Assembly: GCA_026636295.1 (NCBI GenBank)
Contig: CP089456.1
Span: 682,001-746,000 of the forward strand
DNA from: Medakamo hakoo
Taxonomy: Eukaryota; Chlorophyta; Trebouxiophyceae; Coccomyxaceae
Direction: 5' to 3'
Length of the DNA: 64,000 bases
In this document: positions 9,482 to 18,532 of the stretch, in pieces
How positions within the stretch are numbered: position 1 is the stretch's first letter
How the letters are laid out: every line of letters starts with the position of its first letter
Translations under genes and position numbers: made by a program
The notes under the pieces: generated by a model
Told to the model about the DNA's origin: nothing
Seen by the model: the letters and a program-made list of their open reading frames with translations, nothing else
Database searches by the model: none

Positions 9482-9696
9482 GAGTTTTTTGTTTTGTTTT
9501 CACACTTGCATGTGTGCCATGAAGCTGTAGTCGGGCGGGGCGTGGGAGAGCGGAGTTGGGGATGGGATGGGATGGACAGGGAGTGTTGAGGGAACGGGTG
9601 CGGGCGCTCACTTTTCTTTTATACACGCGCGCGGGGGAGGGGGCAGGCCCGCACAATCCCCGCACTCGCGCTCGTGGCCGCTGTCCACACACGGCC

Positions 9697-11697
9697 ATGT
9701 CGCCGGCCGACGGCACCACCACGCCGTCCGGCGGCGCCGCTGTGCCGCCGTCGGCGTTCAATGCCGCACACTCCGTCGAACTCCAACCGCTGCGCGACCA
9801 GCAGGGCGGCCTGTCCTCGTCCACCGCCTTCGGCTCCGTCCAAGTGCTGGACGGACGCGACATCCTGGCGGCGGCTGGGCGGCGAGGTGGAGGGCAGGGC
9901 GGCAGCGTGCCGTCTTCCCCACCGCGCTCGCCGCTCGCAGCTGGCGGCGCGTCGGGCCTGTGGGAACGCCTGATCCCCCACCCGGTCTGGCGGGTGGCGG
10001 CGAGGAATTTGGTGCTCATCTGCATCTGGTGAGTGTGGAGGCGGGAGAGAGAGAGAGAGAGGGGCAGAGAGAGGAGGCGACGGAGGGCGTGGGGTTGTGC
10101 GGCCGATGAGAACCAGGCGAGCACGAACTCTTTCCCTGCGCGACCCTTTCAACCTGTCGACCACACCACCCAACCCACACACACATGCCCCCGTCCCCCG
10201 CATCCCAGGTACTTCTTCTCCACCTGCCTGTCCCTGTGGAACCGCACGCTCCTGGGCAAGGGCCACGGCGTCGCCGGGCGAGGAGCGTTCCCCGCGCCCA
10301 TGTTCATGACGGCGCTGCAGTTCACGTGCCAGATCGGGCTCGCGCGGTGCGCCCTGGCCATCCGCGGGTGCGTCCGCCGCCGCCGGGACGCGGCGGCCGG
10401 CCTCGCGCCGTCGCCGTCGACGTCGGCCGGCCGGTCGCGCCCCAAGCCGACGCCCTGGGCGACGTACCTGACCCAGGTCGTCCCCAACGGCGTCTGCACG
10501 GGCCTGGACATCGGGCTGTCGAATTTCAGCCTGTCCCTCATCACCCTGTCCTTTTACACCATGTGCAAGTCGACCGTCCCGCTCTTCCTGCTGGCGTTCG
10601 CCTTTGCTTGGGGGCTGGAGAAGCCGTCCTGGACCCTGGCGGGCGTCGTCGCCATCATTTCCGTCGGCCTGCTGCTGCTGGTCTACGGCGAGACGGCCTT
10701 CGACCCGACGGGCTTTGCGCTCGTCATGACCGCGTCCGCCCTGTCCGGCCTGCGGTGGACGATCACGCAGGTGCTGCTGCAGGGCGGCAAGAAAGACGGC
10801 GGCGGCGGCGGCGGCGGCCACGGCGGCGGCGGCGACCCCATCGAAGTCCTGCTGTCCCTGATGCCGGTCATGGCGGTGACCGTCGGCCTCGTCTCCCTCG
10901 TCGCCGAGCGCCTGTGGGCGGTGCTGCCGGGGTCGCCCTACTTCGACTCGCCCGCCTCCCTCGCCCTGACCGCCTGCGTCGTGGCGGGCGGCGCCGTCAT
11001 CGCCTTCCTCATGGTCTGGGTGGAGTTCACGGTGATTGCGCTCACGTCCGCGCTGACGTTCATGGTCGCGGGCACGTTCAAGGAGATCGTGACCGTCCTG
11101 GCCGCGGTGACGTTCTTGGGCGAGGCGTTCACGGCCATCAATGCGGCGGGCCTGGCCGTCCTCATTGCGGGCGTCGCCCTGTTCAACTACACGAAATACC
11201 GCAAAGCCATGGCGGCGGCGGCGGCGGCCGGGGAGGGTGGTGGCGGCGCGGTGGCCGTCCCGACCAACAGCGGTGGCGAGAGCGGGTTTGGTGGCGGCGG
11301 CCCGCTGGACGGGCCGGCGATGACGTCCGTCCGCAGTGCTTCCCCGACCCGGCGCCCGCGCGACCCGCGCAAAGAGTCGGGCGACGGCCTGGCGGGCCTG
11401 CCGAGCGGGGAGGGCCGCCCGCTCGCGCTGCACGCAGCTTTACCGGCGACGGTCGAAGACACGGGAGCTCTGTTAGGCGGCGGAACCGGCTCTGCCTTGG
11501 CTCCGCGGACGTCGGGTTTAGCGGTGCGCGCGCGCGGCAGCACGGACGTGGAGGTGGGCGGCGGGCCTGGGCCGGGTGGTGGTGGGTTGGTGCTGCAGCC
11601 GCTGCCAGTGACGCCACTCAGCCCGTCGCCCAGGAGGGGCGGCGGCGGGAGTGGGAGCGGTGGCGGGAGCGGTGCGGGCAATCCCTTTTCGTCGTGA
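9697..11697 (+). CDS. TPT/NST-family transporter (SLC35C2-like)
   Basis: Drug/metabolite-superfamily carrier, probably in the Golgi or ER, moving a nucleotide sugar or related phosphate compound; the substrate cannot be read from sequence. Exons are 9697..10028 and 10209..11697 (606 aa; donor gtgagt), the splice falling inside the Trp codon of IWYFFSTCLSLWNRTLLG. This, LSLITLSFYTMCKSTVPLFL, and VALFNYTKYRKAM at the end of the last membrane helix closely follow plant nucleotide/sugar transporters of the At1g06470 type. About ten hydrophobic segments are visible. A Gly run interrupts the loop near residue 310, and about 160 residues of low-complexity tail follow the last helix. Confidence 0.9.
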
Positions 11698-11926
11698 TAG
11701 AGGTGGTAAGCATGGGTGAGTGGTTTTTATATTTGTAGAGAGAGAAGCAGAGGAATTTCCGTGCATTTCTTTTTTTCCTTCCATCTGCCCAGACGCGGGT
11801 TTTTCGGCGAGAAAGCTAGAGAACGCGCGCCGCGCGTGGAGAATACGACGCCCTGCGGCCACACAACCGCTCTCCCTTCCGCCCAAAACACCTACCCAGG
11901 CCTTTCACGACGCATGCACCATCGCC

Positions 11927-13838
11927 ATGACGGGCGGGCTGGAGGTGAGGATGCGCACCAGCTCGCGCACCGAGGGCGCACATATTTTCGCGAGGCAATG
12001 CTCCCTCCCCTCACAACCCACCTCCCCGTTTTTTCCAGGCTCTCACGGCCCGCCTGGCTGCTCTCACCCCTGACGACGCGGGCCAACCGGACGCGGCGCC
12101 CGCGGAAGTGACTGCCATGATTGTGTCGGCCCTGGATGGCGCGGAGCGGGCGGGTGATGACGCGGGCGCGGCGGCCGTCCTGGGCGCGGTCGCGGACTCG
12201 TTGGGCAGTGGCGGCCCGTCCACGGCCGTCCTGGACGCGTCCGCGTTTGATTGGGCGCCGGCGGTCCTGCGCGCCAGCGGCATTGGTCCGAAGTCTAAAG
12301 CAGCCGCCCGCGCCGTGGCGGGCACCCTGTCCTCCGCGCTGTCTCTGAAGGAAGCCACCGTGCTGCTGTGTGGCGAGGTCGCTGGCCACAGCGCAGGCGC
12401 CTGGACGGACGCGCAGGATGCAGCCCTGGCCGCCGTGACTGACATGCTGGCCGTCCTCGTGCCTGGCAAAGAGTGGGATCGCCTCCTGACCTCGGCGGTG
12501 GAGGCGGCCCGGTCCGGGCTGGGCCCGGCCCTGCGGCGTGGCGTGGTGGAGGGCACGGGCGCCGCGCCCGTGGCCGCGGCGGCGTGGTGGGACTTCCTGG
12601 CGGGCGCGGTGGCGGGCGCGCCGACCGCGGCAGAACCCTCGCGCGCTGCGTGCGTGGCCATTGTGGCCAACGTGGCTGACGGTATCTTGGGCGTGCCCTT
12701 GCCCCTCTCCGAGAAAGCCCGGGCGATCTGCCCGCCGCACGCCACGGCCGCGTTTGACCGCGCGGCCGCGGCCGTGGCTGCACGCCTCGCCGGCAGCGCG
12801 GACGCCCTCGCTGGCATGCAATCCCGGGCGCAGCACTTGGTGGTCGCAGGCAAGCATGCACTGAGCCGGATGGACTGCGACCTCACGGGCGGCGTGTCGG
12901 AGGCACGCCGTCCAGTCGGTGGTGGAGACGGAGGCGGCGGCGAGGCCGCGACCGCGGGCTTGGCCGTGGCCGGCGCCTCCAACCTGTGCGTTGAAGGGTG
13001 CGACGTGGCGCTGGACGATGTGTCCCCAGCGGACCGGGTCCGGCAGGCGGCAGCTCATGTCCCACCCCTCCTGGCGGCCGCGTCCGCCGCGCGCGCCCCC
13101 GGCGCCGTCGCGCTTGCCGCAGCCGCGGCCGCGACTGCCGCGTCGTCCGTCTCCGCCGCTGCCGGCGACTCCAACGGCGCCCTCCTCCCTTCCAACCCCT
13201 CCACCACCACCCTCCTCTCCCACCTGGAATCCGCCATGGCGGGCGTCCCCTCGGCACCCGCCCGCAACGCGGCGTTCCATGCGTGGGAGTGCGTGCTGGG
13301 CTGCCTCAAGGCGGCGGACAGGGCGTGCGCGGCCGTGGCGTCCGCTGATGCCGCTGCTGCGTCTGGCTCACCCGGTGTGGAAGCCCTCGCCCTTCACCAC
13401 CTATCCGGCATGTGCGCGGCGGGCGCAGGTGCGGACACGGAGCGCGCCGCTGCCGCCTGGGCCGCGGCCGCGCCGGCGCTGGCCACCGCCGCGAGCACCC
13501 GCCTCACGCCCGGCCCTGGCCCAGCCGCCTGGTCGGACGACTTGGACCTAGCCCGCCGAGCCGAACCCGTCGGCGCCGCTCTGGCGGGGCTGCGCCTGCT
13601 GTTGCTGCTGCGCAAGCGACCGGGCGCGAGGCCGCTCCCACCCTCGCTCGCCCCGCCCGCCCTGGCGACCCTGCGCACGGCCGCCCTGCTGCCCCTGCAA
13701 GCCGCTGCGGGCCGGGGTGCCGCGGCGCTGCGTGCGCTCGCGGATCAGCGGGGCGCGGCGGAAGAGCACGAAGCAGCGCTGGCGCTGGAGCGGGTGCGGG
13801 AGGCGGCCGCGCGCGTGCTGGAGGAGGTCGAAGGATGA
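11927..13838 (+). CDS. Alpha-helical protein of unknown function (ARM/HEAT-like)
   Basis: Exon 1 is only 18 bases (11927..11944, MTGGLE), followed by a gtgagg donor, and exon 2 is 12039..13838; 605 aa. The short exon is supported by an in-frame join that gives a continuous helix (LEALTARLAALTPDD). The whole protein is Ala-rich with repeated amphipathic helices and no catalytic motif or membrane segment, consistent with an ARM/HEAT-type scaffold. A distant link to ALF4/glomulin-like proteins crossed my mind but I cannot support it. It stands only 58 bp upstream of PrimPol on the same strand. Confidence 0.6.
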
Positions 13839-13896
13839 GTTTTTTTTTTGCAACACGCATGCTGTTTTCATTGTTCTCGTTTCTCTCCGCCGCGCC

Positions 13897-15765
13897 ATGG
13901 CCTCCACGTCCGGCCGGTCCATCTTAGACCTGGCGGCGGAGGTGGCGCGCACAGAGCGCGCCCTACCACCACCGTCTAAACCCGTGCTCAGCCCGCCGCG
14001 GACGGCCAAACGCAAGGCCGACGCCGACACAGGCGAACACTCGCGCCCAATTCCACCGCCTCCGCCGTCTCGCCCAGCCCTTCCACCCGCCAACTTCTAC
14101 TCGTCCACGGACGCGGCAGCCGTGGATGGCCGCCTGGTTCGCCTGCTGACGGCCGTGGACGCGCGGCTGCGGGCCGAGAGCACACACAAAAGGTCTTCGC
14201 CTCCTTCAACCTCGTCCGCGCCTCCCTACCTGTCCTTCCCACGCCAGGCGCCCGCCTTCGCGTGCGCGGACGCGGCGCCTGCCTCGGCCGGCCTCCGCGT
14301 CTTCAGCATCGAGCATGCTGGAAGCAGCGCTGGCGGGTCCCGGTCGTACGTCGTCACGACGCTACCGGAGCTGTGGCGGCGGTACAGAGCGTCCGACCCG
14401 GCCGACCGGCGGCACTACGAGATTTTGCGGGACGGGTCGCCGTGCCACCTGTACTTGGACATCGAGTTCAAGCGGGTGGACGGGGAAGGGCGGGCGGTGA
14501 ACGCCAGCGTGGACGGCGACGCCCTCGTTGACCGCGTCGTCGCGGCGGTCGCGCGTGCGCTGCGGGCCGACCACGGCGTGGCCACGTCGCCGGGCGACGT
14601 CCTGGAACTCGACGCGTCGTCCGCCCGCAAGTTCTCCCGCCACGTGACAGTGCGCGTGGGTGGCGTGGCGTTTGCGTCCACGGCGGACGTGGGGGCGCTT
14701 GTCCGGGCGGCCCTGGCGGACCCGCCGCCAGCGTGGACGCTCGGAGAGGGGGGGGAGGGCGGCGGTGAGGACGACGGCGGGACGCGCCCTCCCGCCGCCG
14801 CCACGACGGCGCCTCCCTCCCCGCCCGGCGGCGCGCCGCCCCCTCCACCCCCGCCCCTGCACGTGGACGACGCATACATGGTCTCCAAAGTCGCGGGCGG
14901 TCCGCCCACCACCCCCGCCGTCGACCTCGCCGTTTACTCGCGCAACCGGGCCTGGAGAATGGCCGGGTCCGCGAAAGCAGGCGACGCGGAACGGCGCGTG
15001 CTTGTGCCGACGGGGCGGTACGGTGGCGCTGGCGCGTCGGACCGTGCCGTCTTCTTCGGCGGCCTGGCGGGCGACGTGCCGCCCGGCGTGCGCCTCATCC
15101 AGCGGGCGGACGCGGTGCTGGCTGGCGGCCGGCGGGCGGGTGGTGGAGGCTCGCGCACCTCCGCCACCCCTTCAACCTCCATCCGTCCCGGCCCCTCCCC
15201 CATTCCGTGCGTGGACGCATTCATTGAGGGCGTGGCGGCCCGGGCCAGTGCGGGCGCGGGCGGGCCGGTGAGTGTGCGGGCGTGGGCGGTGTGGTGGGCT
15301 GGCAGCGGGCGGGACGGCGAGTCTGACCACCCCCACCCGCCGCGCGGCCTCGTCCTGGCCCTGCGCAACGGCCGGTTCTGCGGCCGCATCGGCCGCCCGC
15401 ACGCCTCCAACGGCGTGTTTTACGTGGTGGACGCGGCGGCCGGGCATTTCCACCAGCGCTGCTACGACCACGAGTGCCGGGGCTACCGATCTCCCGCCAT
15501 GCCCCTGCCGCCCGACGTGTGGAAGGCAGCGCGCGACGGCGTGGCGGGCCTGGTGTCACCGCCTCTGAGTGCGTTCGGCTGTGCGGAGGAAGATGAAGCC
15601 GCGCTGGTGGAAGAAATGGCGCGCGTGGAGGCGGCCGTGCTGGCGGCGAGGGCTGCTGCTGCTGCGGGTGGGGCGGCGCTGATGGAAGAAGAAGATGGCG
15701 GGCGGTGGGATGGGGACGCCGTTGAGGCGCTCATGGCCGCCGCGGAAGCGGGCCGGTCGGCGTAG
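13897..15765 (+). CDS. PRIMPOL: PrimPol, archaeo-eukaryotic primase-polymerase
   Basis: Repriming DNA primase-polymerase that restarts stalled nuclear or organellar forks. Single exon, 622 aa. The catalytic metal-binding DxE lies in CHLYLDIEFKRV (about residues 188-190); LELDASSARKFSRHVTV and VDLAVYSRNRAWRM give the other AEP motifs (KFSRH; the second metal Asp in VDLAVYSRNR). The zinc site matches human PrimPol in spacing: Cys 495, His 502, Cys 522 and Cys 527 (FCGRIGRPH, then QRCYDHEC). The start was chosen because upstream sequence is the T-rich 3' end of the preceding gene. Low-complexity Gly/Pro inserts sit between the AEP motifs. No RPA-binding acidic motif was clearly recognised at the C-terminus. 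Confidence 0.94.
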   Translation: MASTSGRSILDLAAEVARTERALPPPSKPVLSPPRTAKRKADADTGEHSRPIPPPPPSRPALPPANFYSSTDAAAVDGRLVRLLTAVDARLRAESTHKRSSPPSTSSAPPYLSFPRQAPAFACADAAPASAGLRVFSIEHAGSSAGGSRSYVVTTLPELWRRYRASDPADRRHYEILRDGSPCHLYLDIEFKRVDGEGRAVNASVDGDALVDRVVAAVARALRADHGVATSPGDVLELDASSARKFSRHVTVRVGGVAFASTADVGALVRAALADPPPAWTLGEGGEGGGEDDGGTRPPAAATTAPPSPPGGAPPPPPPPLHVDDAYMVSKVAGGPPTTPAVDLAVYSRNRAWRMAGSAKAGDAERRVLVPTGRYGGAGASDRAVFFGGLAGDVPPGVRLIQRADAVLAGGRRAGGGGSRTSATPSTSIRPGPSPIPCVDAFIEGVAARASAGAGGPVSVRAWAVWWAGSGRDGESDHPHPPRGLVLALRNGRFCGRIGRPHASNGVFYVVDAAAGHFHQRCYDHECRGYRSPAMPLPPDVWKAARDGVAGLVSPPLSAFGCAEEDEAALVEEMARVEAAVLAARAAAAAGGAALMEEEDGGRWDGDAVEALMAAAEAGRSA

Positions 15766-15841
15766 CTTGTGGGACGCACACGTGTCAGAAACCGTCCCGC
15801 CTCCGTTTTTTTTTTTTTTGCAGGACCCTCCCTTTCTCCGC

Positions 15842-15862
15842 CCATCCATCCATCCATCCATC
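15842..15862 (+). repeat. (CCAT)n microsatellite between convergent genes
   Basis: About five CCAT units between the PrimPol stop and the stop of the gene on the opposite strand. It is preceded by a run of T near 15807-15819. No other content was seen in this 125-bp gap. Confidence 0.85.
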
Positions 15863-15890
15863 CCACCCCCTCTTTCATTTTCTTTTTTTC

Positions 15891-17843
15891 TCATTCCGCC
15901 GTCTCCATCGCTTCCGCCTTGGGCTCCGCCGGCGGTGGCGGCGCCGGCACCGGCGCCGACGCCTCACCGCCCTCGGCCTTGACGACCGGCGCGGCAGGCT
16001 CAGCCGCGGGCGGCGGCGGCGGCAGCGGCGGTTCGGCCGCCGCGCGCGCGGCCGCAATCTTGGCCGCGCCCTCCGCCAGCACAGCTTCCGCCCGCGCCTC
16101 CGCGTCTTCCAGGAACGCGCCGTCCGTCAGGGCGGTCAGGCGCGCGCCCGTACCCGCACGCCAAGACGCCAGCAGGCCTTCGGCGGCGGAGCGCAGCCCC
16201 GGTTCCAGGCGCGGGCCCGCGTGCGCGGCGGCTTCGACCGCGTCGACCACGCCTGGCACGGCAGCAAACAGGGCCGGCGTCAGGGCGGTCCCCGCCAAAT
16301 CCCGCACGGCGTCGTGGCCGGAGGATAGCGCGGACCCGTACCGCGCCAGGTCGGCCCCAGGCGCGGGCCCACCGTCCGGGCCGGCCAAGCCGCCAGAAGT
16401 CAGCGCGGCAACAGCGGCTGACAGGGCCTCCGCGGCCGCGCGCGCCCGCCCCACCACGGCCGCCGACGCCGAGTGTGCGCCGCGCAGCCAGCCCAGGGCG
16501 GCCCGTTTGGCGCCGTCCACTTCCCGCGCCGCCCGGGCGGCCCGCGCCCGCAGTTCCGACGCGGTCGCAGCCCGGGCCGCGAGTTCGGACGCGTCGGCCG
16601 CGGCCGCGTCGCGCGCCGCGACGGCTGCGTCGGCGGCGTCGTCCACGGCCGTGCGAGGCGGCAGCGCCTCCGCCAGCGCGGCTTCCATGCCTTCGATGCC
16701 GGCCGGGTACCGGGCCGCGACGACAGAGACGGGCGGCGGGCCCGTGGGCGCGGGCGGGCCGGCGGGCGGCGGCGGCGGCGGCGGGGACGGCGAGCGCACC
16801 TCGCTCCCGCCGCGCCCACCCCCGCCCACTGGCACGGCCGCGCCCGGCGGGATGCCCTTGCCCGCGCCGGGTTGGCGGGCGGGCGGCGCGGGGACGGGCG
16901 CTGGCCGGCTCGGCGAGCCGGACCCGCCCCGGCGCCCGCCTCCACCGCCACCACCGCCGCCGCCGCCGCTCCCGGCCGGGCGGGCCGCTTCCACCCACGC
17001 CGCGCTGACTTCCGGCGGCGGCGTCCGCGCCCGGTCTCCGCCCGCCTGCGACCGGGCCATGCAGTCCTCCAACCAACGCAGCACGCCCGCCATGTTGTGG
17101 CAGGCCATGGGCCCCGTGCCGGGCGGGCGGGACGACGGGTCGGCCGCCGAGGCGTACGAGTAGTGCCCGTCGCGCGCATCGCGCTCCGTCCCACTCGCCG
17201 CCAAGTACTCGACGCCGTCGCCCGACACCAACCAGAACTTGAGCCCGCGCCGGCCGTCGGGAAGGTCGAACTTGGTGGACCGGTGCGCGATGTAGACGGG
17301 GTAAGGCCGGGCGGACGGCGGCCGGCCGCCGTCGGCGGCGTCGGCGCCGCTGGGCGAGGCCGAGCCGGGCCTGGCATCGGGCGACGAGCCCGACCCGCGG
17401 CCGCCGCGCCCACCCCCGCTCCGCCCGCCCCTCTCCGCCGCCCGGTCGTCGTCTGAGGAGACCACGTGGAAGTCGCCGGCCGCCTGGGACGCGCGAGCCA
17501 CAGCCTCCAACCATTTCGTCAGGTCCTTCCGGTTGTGGCAGTCGACGAGCGGGCCGGGCCCGTCCGGCCCGCCGCAGTCAAACCCCGGGACGGAGTTGTA
17601 CCGGTAGTGCGCGTCGCCCGCGTCCTTGCCCGTGACGGCCAGCACTTCACCGCCCGTGCGCGTGATGAGGTAGAAGGACAGCGAGTACCCCGCCTTCTTG
17701 CCTGAGCGCGCGACGGGCGTGCGGACCTCGCGGTGGGTGACGTAAACCGTCGTGGCGTCGGGCGCCGGCGGGGCGGGCGCGGCCTGTGCGGGCGCGCCCG
17801 GACCCGCGCCCTCACCGGCCTCGGCTTCCATGGGCTCACCCAT
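15891..17843 (-). CDS. Nuclear-type protein with two copies of an unknown ~85-aa module
   Basis: Single exon; 650 aa from 17843 or 646 aa from 17831. Two diverged copies of one module lie at about residues 32-116 and 183-265. Copy 1 runs VYVTHREVRTPV, SLSFYLITRTGGEVLAV, AHYRYNSV, VDCHNRKDLTKWLEAV. Copy 2 runs VYIAHRSTKFDL, LKFWLVSGDGVEYLAA, GHYSYASA, MACHNMAGVLRWLEDC. The shared HY.Y..(V/A) and CHN....WL pattern resembles an uncharacterised plant module. Acidic/Ser and Gly/Pro linkers separate the copies. The C-terminal third is Ala-rich helix, possibly coiled, ending in an acidic tail. No enzyme motif is seen. It follows mitochondrial uL23 on the same strand so closely that the first ATG overlaps the uL23 stop. 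Confidence 0.75.
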   Translation of the reverse strand: MGEPMEAEAGEGAGPGAPAQAAPAPPAPDATTVYVTHREVRTPVARSGKKAGYSLSFYLITRTGGEVLAVTGKDAGDAHYRYNSVPGFDCGGPDGPGPLVDCHNRKDLTKWLEAVARASQAAGDFHVVSSDDDRAAERGGRSGGGRGGRGSGSSPDARPGSASPSGADAADGGRPPSARPYPVYIAHRSTKFDLPDGRRGLKFWLVSGDGVEYLAASGTERDARDGHYSYASAADPSSRPPGTGPMACHNMAGVLRWLEDCMARSQAGGDRARTPPPEVSAAWVEAARPAGSGGGGGGGGGGGRRGGSGSPSRPAPVPAPPARQPGAGKGIPPGAAVPVGGGGRGGSEVRSPSPPPPPPPAGPPAPTGPPPVSVVAARYPAGIEGMEAALAEALPPRTAVDDAADAAVAARDAAAADASELAARAATASELRARAARAAREVDGAKRAALGWLRGAHSASAAVVGRARAAAEALSAAVAALTSGGLAGPDGGPAPGADLARYGSALSSGHDAVRDLAGTALTPALFAAVPGVVDAVEAAAHAGPRLEPGLRSAAEGLLASWRAGTGARLTALTDGAFLEDAEARAEAVLAEGAAKIAAARAAAEPPLPPPPPAAEPAAPVVKAEGGEASAPVPAPPPPAEPKAEAMETAE

Positions 17844-18278
17844 CCGTCTTCGGCGGCGGCGCCTGGCCCTTGAGCGTCACAAACGCTTTCTTCACGTCCG
17901 GGCGGGCGTAGTAGCCGTGCTTCCCCCGTTTTTTCTTGCCCGCGGCGATTAGGGTGCGGACGGACGCGACGTCCAGGCCGTAGACGGCGCGGAGGTACTC
18001 GCGGATTTCGAGCTGTTGCGGGGTGGGCGAGTGGAGGGCGGATGGATGGACAGGGCGTGAGAGGGGCGTGGGCCGGGTTGAAATCGCTCGCTGCACGCTT
18101 TTTTCCCACGCCGCCCCCTCCCGAAGTCACCACTCACCTTGCCCACGCTCGGCGCCGTCTTGAAAACTAGCTGCTTGACAAAGCCAGTCGCCTCGTACGC
18201 CTTTTGCTGGGGTTCGGACAGGGGCAGGAGGCGGAGCGGGAGGTTGGGCAGGAAGGCCGGCAGGCGGCGCCAGGACAT
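17836..18278 (-). CDS. MRPL23: Mitochondrial ribosomal protein uL23m (L23)
   Basis: Large-subunit protein near the peptide exit tunnel. Exons are 18278..18138 and 18012..17836 (donor gtgagt, acceptor aacag), giving 105 aa, the normal small size. The N-terminus MSWRRLPAFLPNLPLRLLPL matches mitochondrial L23, which has the FPNLP-type start, and QLVFKTAPSVGK joined to LEIREYLRAVYGLDVASVRT gives the core fold; GKHGYYARPDVKKAFVTL is the C-terminal strand. It ends in PPPKTDG. There is essentially no 3' untranslated space: the next same-strand ORF begins at 17843 or 17831. It shares a 254-bp promoter with PheRS alpha. Confidence 0.9.
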
Positions 18279-18532
18279 TGAGAAAGGAGAGCGCGCGGGC
18301 GCCCTCCCCTCTTCCTGTGAGAGAGAGTGGAGTGGTGCAAGCGTGCGTGCGGGCGTGTTGTGCGAGCCTGCGGGCCCACGTGCGTGGAAATGTGAGGAGG
18401 CGCGAACACAACGACAAAGAAAACAGTGAGGGAGGGAGGGCGCGCGCCTGCGACCGCATTCGGCTAAACTCGGCCGTCAGCAAAACAACCTGTTCGGCTC
18501 TCGCCACCCGCACATCCAGTGACGGACTTGCG

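Noticed and set aside
10185-11738. 517-codon plus-strand frame overlapping the transporter
   Set aside because: It lies in another frame of the transporter exon 2; composition is Arg/Pro/Gly without any family pattern.
14192-14247. Possible small in-frame intron in PrimPol near aaaaggtcttcg and cacgccag
   Set aside because: The region is a low-complexity linker before the first AEP motif, so homology cannot decide, and the uninterrupted frame is the simpler model.
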